Below, piece by piece: positions 47,995 to 56,102 of a stretch of 64,000 nt of DNA. The stretch lies in NCBI GenBank assembly GCA_002270295.1, contig NISF01000001.1:1116001-1180000 (forward strand), given 5' to 3'. The notes beneath the pieces are model-generated. The model was not told the origin of the DNA and ran no database searches. It saw nothing but the letters and a program-made list of their open reading frames with translations. Position 1 is the stretch's first letter. Every line of letters begins with the position of its first letter. This DNA is from Enterobacter sp. 10-1 (GTDB lineage Bacteria; Pseudomonadota; Gammaproteobacteria; Enterobacterales; Enterobacteriaceae). Position numbers and translations under genes: made by a program.

Positions 47995-48023
47995 AAAAAA
48001 GCCCCTCATCAGGTGTGAGGGGC
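47995..48023 (-). terminator. Minus-strand terminator
   Basis: GCCCCTCA/TGAGGGGC stem; on the minus strand it is followed by six T. It would end the transcript of the DJ-1/PfpI gene at 48135. Confidence 0.8.
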
Positions 48024-48097
48024 GGGGAAGTAATAATACAAATCAGGGCTGTTTAATGTATTAGCTCAGACTTGATCTGACGGTTTTCACTAACAGC

Positions 48098-48126
48098 ACA
48101 CAATCAAATCTGACAATCTGCTTTGA
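48098..48126. repeat. 29-bp repeat shared by both elements (copy B)
   Basis: 27 of 29 bases match 18017-18045. As in element A, it lies just before right-end cargo. Confidence 0.7.
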
Positions 48127-48134
48127 AAAGCGGA

Positions 48135-48746
48135 CTACATTATTCCGGCTGGATCGATAGAGAGGGATTCAAATCCCATTCCTTCTTTTATTCGTTCAAC
48201 ATTAGCTCTTGATGTCAGCTTTTCTATTAAAGTAAATGCAACATTAATAGCTGTTGCCGGACTCTGAGACGTAATAATATTTCCGTCCACCACTATGGGG
48301 CGCTGAACAACATTGACTCCCATTTCTAGCAACTGCGCTTGACGCTTACTGCTCAGATGATACGTTGTGCCCGCTCTTCCTTGTAGAGCGCCACTCTTTG
48401 CAATTGCTAAGGCACCTACGCAAACAGAAGCAATAATTTTGTTTTTTGCGTTAAATTTTCGGATAAGATTTAGAAGCCGCTCATCAAATGCATCTTCATA
48501 AAAGCCGGCCCGACTCATCCCCCCTGGAATAGCTATGGCGTCAAAGCCATCATCATCAATTTCATGTAGTTGATATTCTGGTTCGATAGTGAAATTCCAG
48601 GCGCATTTAACTTTTTGACGTAGACCAACTGTCACTAATTTTATGGGTTCTAATCCGTATGTTGTTGTCCAGCCAATGGTATCTGTGAATACACTAGCCT
48701 CATACTCTTCTAATCCCTGGCAAAGGAATAAGATAACTTTCTTCAT
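48135..48746 (-). CDS. DJ-1/PfpI family protein
   Basis: 203 residues. The nucleophile elbow carries Cys109 in ASVCVGALAIAKSG, and the usual acidic and glycine motifs are present (LCQGLEEYEASVFTD, AIPGGMSRAGFYED). The family includes glyoxalases, chaperones and peptidase-like proteins; a closer identity cannot be given. The start MKKVILFLCQ is preferred over an ATG 20 codons upstream. Cargo at the right end of element B. Confidence 0.85.
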   Translation of the reverse strand: MKKVILFLCQGLEEYEASVFTDTIGWTTTYGLEPIKLVTVGLRQKVKCAWNFTIEPEYQLHEIDDDGFDAIAIPGGMSRAGFYEDAFDERLLNLIRKFNAKNKIIASVCVGALAIAKSGALQGRAGTTYHLSSKRQAQLLEMGVNVVQRPIVVDGNIITSQSPATAINVAFTLIEKLTSRANVERIKEGMGFESLSIDPAGIM

Positions 48747-48897
48747 CTTATGATGTCCATGATAACTATACAAATTCACAGTGACGATAGCATAAACACT
48801 CTGCATTTTTAACCTGTTGTCGGTACGGTTTTAATCTACCACTTGAGAGACTACGGAGTGAATGTCTGCTTCACGCCCTGAGATATTCGACAAGTTT

Positions 48898-49110
48898 TTA
48901 TGGCTTTAGTAAGGGCGACTTTCGCGCTTCCAGTGCCAGCAAATATTTCGCTTCGTCGTACCGGGTTTTGGCCTTCCAGCAGCGGTAAATTATCCTTATC
49001 CATTTAAACACCAAAGCCCGGATAGCTGCTTGATGCGATTTTCCTTTTTCTCGCTGGCCCTGGTAATACAGTCTGGCCCAGTATGATGAGTTAACCGTCT
49101 TCGCAGTCCA
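48898..49110 (-). pseudogene. IS110-family transposase, C-terminal remnant
   Basis: An open frame without start reads SSYWARLYYQGQREKGKSHQ, then AAIRALVFKWIRIIYRCWKA and ARKSPLLKP to a stop at 48898. This is the C-terminal domain of IS116/IS110/IS902 transposases. The catalytic N-terminal DEDD domain and both IS ends are absent. It shows that an IS110 element passed through the cargo region. Confidence 0.7.
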
Positions 49111-49163
49111 TTATCAGGTACACTTTCATCGTCTATTCTGACGTCTGGTATCAGTTCTGTCCA

Positions 49164-49589
49164 TCAAGTCTTGTACCACTCAGGCAGACCTTTAATCCAC
49201 CAGTCAGGAGGATTATAAGATAATTGAGTCGAGAGAAATTGTCGGCTTTTTTTAGATGCGAGATTTGATCCATCCCCTTCTTCAACGATCCGCGCAGCAA
49301 TCAATCTGCCGAAAGGAGTTAACCTGATGGCTAATTTATCACCATAAATGTGTGTCAGATTTAACAAGCCCGAGTATTCCATTCTCTGGCAAGAACTTTG
49401 AAGGCTCGAGACATGTATCGGACAAGACATTTTTTCACTCAGTAACGTTCGGATCGTACGGAGAGTCACTGCTCCTTCATTATGTATCGTCAATGACGAA
49501 AGTATAGACAAAATATTACATTGCAGGGGGGAAGACCGTCGTTTTGTGATGATTTTTTCGATAATGTTAGTTTTCTTTCTGTCCAACAA
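49164..49589 (-). CDS. Winged-helix-like hypothetical regulator
   Basis: 141 residues, basic N terminus, with a putative winged helix (VTLRTIRTLLSEKMSCPIHV, SLQSSCQRMEYSGLLNLTHI, then RLTPFGRLIAARI). AT-rich. It is located upstream of nothing obvious on its own strand; its neighbour is a membrane gene also on the minus strand. Family not recognised; DNA binding is inferred from the pattern. Confidence 0.55.
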   Translation of the reverse strand: MLDRKKTNIIEKIITKRRSSPLQCNILSILSSLTIHNEGAVTLRTIRTLLSEKMSCPIHVSSLQSSCQRMEYSGLLNLTHIYGDKLAIRLTPFGRLIAARIVEEGDGSNLASKKSRQFLSTQLSYNPPDWWIKGLPEWYKT

Positions 49590-49675
49590 TGATGCCCTCT
49601 CAATTTAGATTTAGAAAACAGTTAATGAGTTGATGACAACCAATTGCTATTTTAGTATGTGATTAGAATCTGAAT

Positions 49676-49697
49676 AAGGCCGCAAGTCTGCGGCCTT
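49676..49697 (-). terminator. Hairpin after the membrane gene
   Basis: AAGGCCGCA-AGTC-TGCGGCCTT, 28 bp beyond the stop of the 177-aa membrane gene. Short T stretch only. Confidence 0.65.
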
Positions 49698-49724
49698 AAA
49701 CATTATTTAGGCTTCGTTTTTTTG

Positions 49725-50258
49725 TCAGAGGCGATTGCCTGCCTGATGATTTTTTTTTGGTATGAACAACCAGGAAAGCAATGATATTATTCCTAAAATT
49801 AGTCCTCCACATCCTACATGTGTCAATAATTCTACCGGTAGTACGCTATGGGCTGCTTTTTTCCCGATCACAGGGGCGTAGAAGAACATAGCAAGCCAGG
49901 CAAGGGGATAAAATACGGACAGTCCCAAAAGGATGGACGTTATTTTTTTTCTCAAATAGCTCATGTCTGTTAATGCAGTAATGATGACCATGCCCAGCAC
50001 ATAAGCGCCGATTCCACCCGCATGATAATGAGCGCGTTGCACCATCTTCCACATTGTGATGCTATCTTTTTTTGCATTGGGGAAAAGATCGGGATGTAGC
50101 GACATACCTGAGTGGATATAATTTTTGAAAAACTCATCGCATACGCCGAACAATATTCCCATGATTATATTCATTAAGAGCATTGAAATGGCGAGTGCAA
50201 GACCGATCTTAACAGGGGAAAGATCGATTCCTGGTTTGATTCCTTTTAGGGTAGTCAT
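49725..50258 (-). CDS. Four-helix integral membrane protein, unknown
   Basis: 177 residues with four hydrophobic segments (about 18-38, 82-102, 106-128, 143-163). A His-rich motif VQRAHYHAGGIGAYVLGMV sits at the start of helix 2 and another His in LLTHVGCGG starts helix 4, so heme or metal ligation is conceivable. AT-rich. Good ribosome site (AAGGCTTTTT then ATG is weak). Right-end cargo of element B. Confidence 0.65.
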   Translation of the reverse strand: MTTLKGIKPGIDLSPVKIGLALAISMLLMNIIMGILFGVCDEFFKNYIHSGMSLHPDLFPNAKKDSITMWKMVQRAHYHAGGIGAYVLGMVIITALTDMSYLRKKITSILLGLSVFYPLAWLAMFFYAPVIGKKAAHSVLPVELLTHVGCGGLILGIISLLSWLFIPKKNHQAGNRL

Positions 50259-50948
50259 AAAAAGCCTTGTTATGAATGTGTGAAAATATTTGTATATTGT
50301 TACGAGGTTGTGTTATTGCCTACATGTCAATCATTCCTAAAAAGAGAATCATTCGTATAATCATCCATATTTTATTTAAACGAAACGTATACGACTGATG
50401 TTTATACAAAATACTCTATCCATTAGTAGTGCGGAGTTATAAACGATACTACATCTTGTGTTGTATATTTCTGTTCATCATAGGTTTGATGTGTTTTGAA
50501 TATTTTAACAATTTATTTTCAATTATATACTGGTAGGTATGATTGATGGTTGCATATCAAAATAGAGGTGATGTGAGTATATGAAATAATAAGAAAAAGA
50601 GCCTCAGCACCAGGAATCACATACTGAGGCAAAACAGCAGTTACAGAATTAATCCAGCAAATGGTGTATTTCCATTAGCTGATAATGAAATTACCTAAAT
50701 AATAATCAACAGGGCATCAACAAATTGTTCATTCTTGTCATTAATTACAATTTGATACTGTTTATGAAACAATAAAATAAAACTTATTCACAGATGCTTA
50801 TCATTTTTATTGTGATATTAACACGAGATCAAAATTTGTATTTTATAATATCGAGTACTGTCAGATAGACAGGTTTTCGTTTTACTGCTGTTTTGCACTC
50901 ATGAAGTATAATAGAAGATGTGATAATTATATGAGGCAATATAGATAT
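50259..50948. other. AT-rich spacer, no gene seen
   Basis: 690 bp, strongly AT-rich. No convincing frame, hairpin or repeat that I can support. Confidence 0.5.
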
Positions 50949-51074
50949 ATGCTGTCAAAAATAAAAAATAATGTCGAAACAATTATTTTCGTGGTATTGG
51001 CTGGCATCTATCTGCTGGCGATGGACGCTGGTGTTGAGTATGTCAATCATGGGCACTGGTTTGTCGTTAGGTGA
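50949..51074 (+). CDS. 41-aa single-helix membrane protein
   Basis: MLSKIKNNVETIIFVVLAGI followed by YLLAMDAGVEYV and a short tail ending WFVVR. A positively charged start, one transmembrane helix and a clean stop suggest a real small protein; GAGG lies about 13 bp upstream. It is the last gene before the right icd copy. Confidence 0.5.
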   Translation: MLSKIKNNVETIIFVVLAGIYLLAMDAGVEYVNHGHWFVVR

Positions 51075-51288
51075 AAGGTATAGTCAAGAGATGGCGACGT
51101 CTTCACTGATGTATGATTAGACGATGGTCGGGTGCTTGATGCATTAATCATCAGAGATACTTCTGCAAAACTAATTTTATTAATATATATCAATACGTTA
51201 AAGTTACGATGGAATGCAATAACTTAACGCGTTGCAACCCACTAAAACGCATTATAAACATAATGTTATGTGACTTTCAGAGTAATAC

Positions 51289-51452
51289 TGCTGCGCCACC
51301 TGCAGTGGTTCGAAGCCGCAGACCTGATCGTTAAAGGCACCGAAGGCGCTATCGCCGCTAAGACCGTGACCTATGACTTTGAACGTCTGATGGAAGGCGC
51401 TAAACTGCTGAAATGTAGCGAGTTTGGCGACGCGATTATCGCGAACATGTAA
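51289..51452. repeat. Direct repeat copy 3: original host icd 3' end
   Basis: The same 164 bp as at 16901 and 24625, but followed by different DNA and by a different terminator. It is therefore the displaced host end of icd, left without a start after integration (an icdC-like relic). Confidence 0.9.
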
Positions 51453-51475
51453 TCCAGCCTCTGGGTTAGACAAAA

Positions 51476-51503
51476 ACGGGAGCCAATGAGCTCCCGTTTT
51501 TTA
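51476..51503 (+). terminator. Original host icd terminator
   Basis: AACGGGAGC-CAATGA-GCTCCCGTT with a T-run, directly after the displaced icd 3' end. Confidence 0.9.
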
Positions 51504-51509
51504 TTATAT

Positions 51510-51805
51510 GCTGTTCATTTTTGACTTTTATTAGTTTCAATTATCCGGTTTTTTTCTTACTTAAAATCATCTTAAAGCGACTTACCTCGCGGGTAAAAGC
51601 GTAAAACAATTTCGCATGCTTCCTCTATTAACCCGGTCAGGCATCTCTGCTCAGTTTACGCTTTATTCAAAATTAAGTTGGCTCACTATATCCACGATAG
51701 TGAAAAGGCTATTTGACCCTGGGCCCTGACCGGAAATTCCTGATTATGAGCGAGGCCAGGTCACAACCTCAGATTTAACTGATTCACCCGACCGGTATTA
51801 CGGCG
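51510..51805. other. Backbone spacer, no gene seen
   Basis: The host side of the icd site. No frame of note. Confidence 0.4.
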
Positions 51806-51898
51806 TTACCAGGCGGTAACCCGTGCACTATTGTTGATGAGGGAACGCATCAGCGAAATAATGACGATCAATGTAAAGGTTTGTATGATCCTGAGCAC
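51806..51898 (-). CDS. Possible 30-aa hydrophobic small protein
   Basis: GTG start seven bases after a strong TGAGGAGAAA ribosome site, encoding MLRIIQTFTLIVIISLMRSL and ten more residues. One transmembrane helix. The ribosome site is the main support; no family known to me. Confidence 0.4.
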   Translation of the reverse strand: MLRIIQTFTLIVIISLMRSLINNSARVTAW

Positions 51899-52164
51899 AG
51901 TTTCTCCTCAATTTACCCGCACCCAGGGACGCTGTTTCAGGCGTAACGCCGAAGTTAAATGAAAAGCCAGATAATTTCAATACGTTATTACTATTCCCAT
52001 TGCTATGATTTATAAGCATATTAGTGACTTTTTTTTTGCCTGCTTATTATAGGTGTCGTTTTGCGATTTTACTTATTAGCGCACTTACGTTTATTTACAT
52101 ATAAAGCGCAAAGCCATCAAATAATGTAGAAAAAAAGGAGGAGCTATTTCACTGTGTGTACAGT

Positions 52165-52183
52165 GATAATCATTCTCATTATC
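52165..52183. promoter_or_regulatory. Fur box
   Basis: GATAATCATTCTCATTATC matches the 19-bp Fur consensus (GATAATGATAATCATTATC) at 17 of 19 positions or close to it. It is 46 bp upstream of the receptor start, so the receptor is iron-repressed. Confidence 0.9.
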
Positions 52184-52228
52184 ATAAGCATTTACTTACA
52201 AATATTAACTCTTCTGGGGATTATCTAA

Positions 52229-54403
52229 GTGAATGTAACTTTATGTAAGAAGCGCCCGATTGCGCTGTTTTTGGCTGGCTTCCTCACCTCACCGGCTTTT
52301 GCGGAAGAACCCACGGAGAAACTGGCTGACGATGAAACGATGCTCGTCACCGCTGAGCAGGGCCTGAAACAGCAGCCCGGCGTCTCGATCATCACCGAAG
52401 AAGACATTCAAAAAAGCCCTCCAGTGAACGATCTCTCCGACATCATCCGCAAAATGCCCGGCGTGAACCTGACCGGCAATGGCGCCAGCGGCAGCCGCGG
52501 TAACAACCGTCAAATCGATATCCGTGGTATGGGGCCGGAAAATACCCTGGTGCTGGTTGATGGCGTGCCGGTGAGTTCTCGTAACTCCGTGCGCTACAGC
52601 TGGCGCGGCGAACGCGATTCTCGCGGCGATACCAACTGGGTGCCAGCGGAAATGGTGGAACGTATTGAAGTGATCCGCGGCCCGGCAGCGGCCCGCTATG
52701 GTTCTGGCGCTGCGGGTGGCGTGGTAAATATTATTACTAAACGCCCCACCAATGACTGGCACGGCTCGCTGTCACTTTTCACCAATCAGCCGGAAAACAG
52801 CAAAGAAGGTGACACCCGCCGCGCGAACTTCAACCTCAGCGGCCCGCTGGCGGGTGACGCGCTAACGATGCGTCTGTATGGCAATATCAACCGCACCGAT
52901 GCCGATGCCTATGACATAAATACCGCACAAAACGGCTCCTATGCTGCCGGTCGCGAAGGCGTGCGTAATAAAGATATCAGCGGCGTGCTGTCCTGGAAAA
53001 TGACGCCAGCCCAGATCGTTGATTTCTCCTATAGCTATAGCCGTCAGGGCAATATTTATGCGGGTGATACGCAAAACAGCAATGGTAATAGCAGCGCTGG
53101 CGGTTTAGTTGAGTCGCTGTATGGCAATGAAACCAACCGTTTATATCGCCAAAACTATGGCATCACCCACAACGGTATTTGGGATTGGGGAACGTCCAGA
53201 CTTAATTTTAACTATGAAAAGACCAATAACACGCGTTTAAAAGAAGGTACTGCCGGCAGCGTTGAAGGGATGATCAACAGCGATGTCTATTCGACCAGCC
53301 GTCTGGAAAGCTATCGCGCGGGCGGAGAAATCAACTTCCCGCTGCAGCTGCTGGTTGATCAAACGGTGACCCTGGGCGCGGAGTGGAACCGCGATGAGCT
53401 CAACGATCCGGCCTCCATGCAGTCGTCAAGCACTAACTTCTATTTACCGGGTAGCTCAGGCGATCCTTCTCAACGCAGCAGTAAAAATTCCGCAACGATT
53501 AGCTCGCTCTATTTCGAGGATAATATTGCCGCGACCGACAGCACCGAGATTATTCCGGGGCTGCGCTTTGACTATCACGATAATTTCGGCGCGAACTGGA
53601 GTCCAGGCCTGAATATTTCGCAGGGACTGGGGGAATATTTCACCATGAAAGCCGGTATTGCACGCTCGTTCAAGGCGCCAAATCTGTATCAGTCAACGCC
53701 GGGCTACCTACTTTCCACGCGCGGCAACGGCTGTCCGATTGGTCTTAGCAACTGCTATTTACTGGGTAACGACAACCTCGATCCTGAAATTAGCGTTAAC
53801 AAAGAGGTGGGGATTGAATTCAGTCATGCCGGCTACGCCGCTGGCATTACCTACTTCCGCAATGACTACAAAAACAAAATCGTGTCCGGCACTTCTGTCG
53901 TTTACAGCAGCAGCGACTATAACGTGCTGCAGTGGGAGAACGGGGGTAAGGCCATCGTTGAAGGGCTGGAAGGCAACCTGACCATTCCTCTGATTGCCGA
54001 TACGCTGGAGTGGCGCTCTAACGCCACCTACATGTTCCGTTCTGAAAGCAAGAAGACCGGCAATCCGCTGTCGGTGATCCCGGAATTTACCATCAACTCC
54101 CAGCTGGAATGGCAGGCCACTGAAGATCTGAGCGCGAACGTTAACTGGACGCAATATGGTCGCCAGAAACCGCGCCAGTATGCGGAAACGTCCCTTGAAA
54201 GCAGGAATGGCCTTTCACAACGTGAAATTAGTCCTTATTCCATCGTTGGCCTGAACGTTAACTACGATATCACCAAAAATCTGCGCGCCAATGCGGGTAT
54301 CAACAACCTGTTTGATAAGCAGATCTACCGTGAGAACGCGGGGGCTTCAACCTATAACGAACCGGGGCGCGCTTATTACGCCGGCGTAACCATGTCGTTT
54401 TAA
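52229..54403 (+). CDS. iroN: Catecholate siderophore receptor, IroN/FepA family
   Basis: 724-residue TonB-dependent receptor for ferric enterobactin/salmochelin-type siderophores. Signal peptide to about AFA-EE, TonB box DDETMLVTA, plug with PPVNDLSDIIRKMPGVNLTG, GNNRQIDIRGMGPENTLVLV and ARYGSGAAGGVVNIITKRP, and a barrel ending in YYAGVTMSF. The plug is closer to IroN than to FepA. It is Fur-regulated through the box at 52165. No iroBCDE genes accompany it, so it imports rather than makes siderophore. Confidence 0.9.
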   Translation: MNVTLCKKRPIALFLAGFLTSPAFAEEPTEKLADDETMLVTAEQGLKQQPGVSIITEEDIQKSPPVNDLSDIIRKMPGVNLTGNGASGSRGNNRQIDIRGMGPENTLVLVDGVPVSSRNSVRYSWRGERDSRGDTNWVPAEMVERIEVIRGPAAARYGSGAAGGVVNIITKRPTNDWHGSLSLFTNQPENSKEGDTRRANFNLSGPLAGDALTMRLYGNINRTDADAYDINTAQNGSYAAGREGVRNKDISGVLSWKMTPAQIVDFSYSYSRQGNIYAGDTQNSNGNSSAGGLVESLYGNETNRLYRQNYGITHNGIWDWGTSRLNFNYEKTNNTRLKEGTAGSVEGMINSDVYSTSRLESYRAGGEINFPLQLLVDQTVTLGAEWNRDELNDPASMQSSSTNFYLPGSSGDPSQRSSKNSATISSLYFEDNIAATDSTEIIPGLRFDYHDNFGANWSPGLNISQGLGEYFTMKAGIARSFKAPNLYQSTPGYLLSTRGNGCPIGLSNCYLLGNDNLDPEISVNKEVGIEFSHAGYAAGITYFRNDYKNKIVSGTSVVYSSSDYNVLQWENGGKAIVEGLEGNLTIPLIADTLEWRSNATYMFRSESKKTGNPLSVIPEFTINSQLEWQATEDLSANVNWTQYGRQKPRQYAETSLESRNGLSQREISPYSIVGLNVNYDITKNLRANAGINNLFDKQIYRENAGASTYNEPGRAYYAGVTMSF

Positions 54404-54409
54404 TTAATG

Positions 54410-54434
54410 GTGGGCGGCCTGAGGGCTGCCCCCA
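54410..54434 (+). terminator. Hairpin after iroN
   Basis: GTGGGCGGCC ... GGCTGCCCCCAC stem a few bases past the stop, followed by an A/T-rich stretch. Confidence 0.5.
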
Positions 54435-54620
54435 CTATTATTTACGGTCCGGCCGATTAATGCGCGATAGCGTTCCTGGCGATGGCTCCCGTTTCTTATG
54501 CCGCGCAAAAATTCCCCTCAGCCCTGCTAACCAAACTGGCCGCTACTGAGCCTGTTTTCGCGTCAACGATGATTTGCCTGGGTGGCTTTTGTTTTATCGG
54601 CCAGCTATTGGCGCGTGAGC

Positions 54621-54962
54621 TCAATCAGGGCGCTGATCGGATGAAGGGGAGGCGTTATCCGCCGCTTCCTGGTTTATCTCATCGCCATGCGTGCTGATCA
54701 GCTGCGTTAGCGCGATTTGCTCATGGAATTTTGTCAAAAGAAGCTCAGCGTCCGTTTTCAGGAGGTCTTCGGAAGATTCAAGAACCGAATTTATCGCCTT
54801 AGAGACGCTGCCTACCAGTTCTGATACGCCGCCTTCTTTGCCGATGGCAAGCATTAAGGCGCTGATCAGTAAAGACTGTGCTTCAACCTGAGCCGCAAGC
54901 TGTTTGCTCTCTGCGTCCATAGAAGAGATTTTCGCGATGATGCTGAGAATGACATTGTTCAT
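54621..54962 (-). CDS. iraP: IraP-like anti-adapter
   Basis: 113 residues. The N-terminal coiled coil IIAKISSMDAESKQLAAQVE and the acidic DAELLLTKFHEQ segment parallel E. coli IraP (86 residues), which blocks RssB and so stabilises sigma S. The C terminus is longer than IraP and Asp/Ser-rich. The start MNNVILSIIAK was chosen 27 codons inside the longest frame, behind GAGGAGTATC. Similarity is moderate, so the name is tentative. In Salmonella iraP is PhoP-controlled. Confidence 0.6.
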   Translation of the reverse strand: MNNVILSIIAKISSMDAESKQLAAQVEAQSLLISALMLAIGKEGGVSELVGSVSKAINSVLESSEDLLKTDAELLLTKFHEQIALTQLISTHGDEINQEAADNASPSSDQRPD

Positions 54963-55151
54963 GATACTCCTCAAATCAATAAGATAAACGGGGTTGCCGA
55001 TGGCTATCTTCGTTGTTGGTACGGCGAAATACCCATAGCACATAAATATGCCAGAAAAAATATCTTCAGTGTTAGCAGGGCCGCGATCTTGCAGGAATGC
55101 CGCAAGGAAACGGGCGAATATGCTTAACCGCGGTTCATCCGCGCGCGAGGA

Positions 55152-55946
55152 TCAGGAAGCCGCCTTTTTGCGTTCGGCAAAATAGTGCGCCGGCGTGCTG
55201 CCCATCATTTTTCTGAACATGGTTATGAAGGCATTAACGGACTCATAGCCTAATTGCGTCGCGACGTTTTGTACGGACGTACCGCTGGCCAGCTCCTGTA
55301 GCGCAATAATCAAATGCAGCTGCTGGCGCCAGCGCCCGAAGGTCAGTCCCGTCTCCCGCTGCATCAACCGCGCCAACGAGCGCTCGCTGAGCGCCAGCCG
55401 CTTCGCCCACTCTTGCTGCGTGCTGCGATCTTCCGGATGGCTCACCAGCGCATCGGCCATAGCGCGTATTTTGGCATTGGCTGAGACCGGCAGGCTGAAG
55501 TTCTGCTGCGGCATAGCGGCTAACTCATCGAGCGTCACCCGGGTCAGCCTGGCCGCATGGCTATCCGCTGGATACCCGACGTCCTCGCGGGTTAACCGCT
55601 CGACCAGCTCTTTGATCAGCGGAGAAACCTCGAGGGTACAGCAGCTATCCGGGAGCGCCGCGGCCCCGGGTTCAATAAATAAATAGTTGAGGTGTGCATT
55701 CCAGGTGGCTTTAGCGCTATGGGGGATGCCGCCGGGGACCCACACGGCACAGTCGGGGGGGACGATCCACAGGTTATTTTCCGCGCGACAGATAACGGCG
55801 CCGTAAAGCGCGATGATCAGCTGCCCCTTACGGTGGGTGTGGACCGGCACTTCCGCGGCGTAGTCAACGAAATCAAGATGCCGGGCGACCGCCGGGCACC
55901 CGGCGGCGTCAGGATCAAAGAAGGTGGTGGCGTATTGAGGTTGCAT
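55152..55946 (-). CDS. AraC-family regulator with cupin domain
   Basis: 264 residues: N-terminal cupin-type sensing domain (VHTHRKGQLIIALYGAVICR, VPPDCAVWVPGGIPHSA) and a C-terminal double HTH (LALSERSLARLMQRETGLTF and NVATQLGYESVNAFITMFRK). Divergent from the aaeXAB-like efflux genes, which it presumably controls. Its first 25 codons are inside a 79-bp tandem duplication; the nearer ATG gives an intact protein, the farther copy is out of frame. Confidence 0.88.
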   Translation of the reverse strand: MQPQYATTFFDPDAAGCPAVARHLDFVDYAAEVPVHTHRKGQLIIALYGAVICRAENNLWIVPPDCAVWVPGGIPHSAKATWNAHLNYLFIEPGAAALPDSCCTLEVSPLIKELVERLTREDVGYPADSHAARLTRVTLDELAAMPQQNFSLPVSANAKIRAMADALVSHPEDRSTQQEWAKRLALSERSLARLMQRETGLTFGRWRQQLHLIIALQELASGTSVQNVATQLGYESVNAFITMFRKMMGSTPAHYFAERKKAAS

Positions 55947-56031
55947 CGTATTCAAGATGCCGGGCGACCGCCGGGCACCCGGCGGCGTCAGGATCAAAGA
56001 AGGTGGTGGCGTATTGAGGTTGCATCGTATT
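55874..56031. repeat. 79-bp tandem duplication at an AraC gene start
   Basis: Two adjacent, essentially perfect copies (55874-55952 and 55953-56031). Each holds the start codon and first codons of the AraC regulator. 79 is not a multiple of three, so the upstream copy cannot extend the protein in frame. It also moves the promoter 79 bp away. Confidence 0.95.
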
Positions 56032-56102
56032 GGCAGTATTTGGGTATTTTTTGACAGAATATAGTATTTAATGAGATGTACAAGCCGGTAATAATTGCCG
56101 GT

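Larger units (their letters stand above)
24625..51288. mobile_element. Element B: decayed lambdoid prophage carrying a transport island
   Basis: Bounded by icd copies 2 and 3. Left end: integrase tail. Then come scattered small phage genes, Ref, RusA, a broken Q antiterminator, a tRNA-like gene and a lysis cassette with lesions, in lambdoid order. A 12-kb transport cluster (34468-46499) replaces the head and tail genes. Phage scraps resume at about 46.6-48 kb, then right-end cargo. Capsid, terminase, repressor and replication genes are absent, so it cannot form phage. Confidence 0.85.

Noticed and set aside
51270-51452. 60-codon frame ending in the Icd C terminus
   Set aside because: It is the displaced host 3' end of icd with a few phage bases in front, not a gene.
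54482-54697. 71-codon frame downstream of iroN
   Set aside because: No ribosome site, overlaps the IraP-like gene antisense and has mixed composition; probably chance, although its first part has a hydrophobic run.
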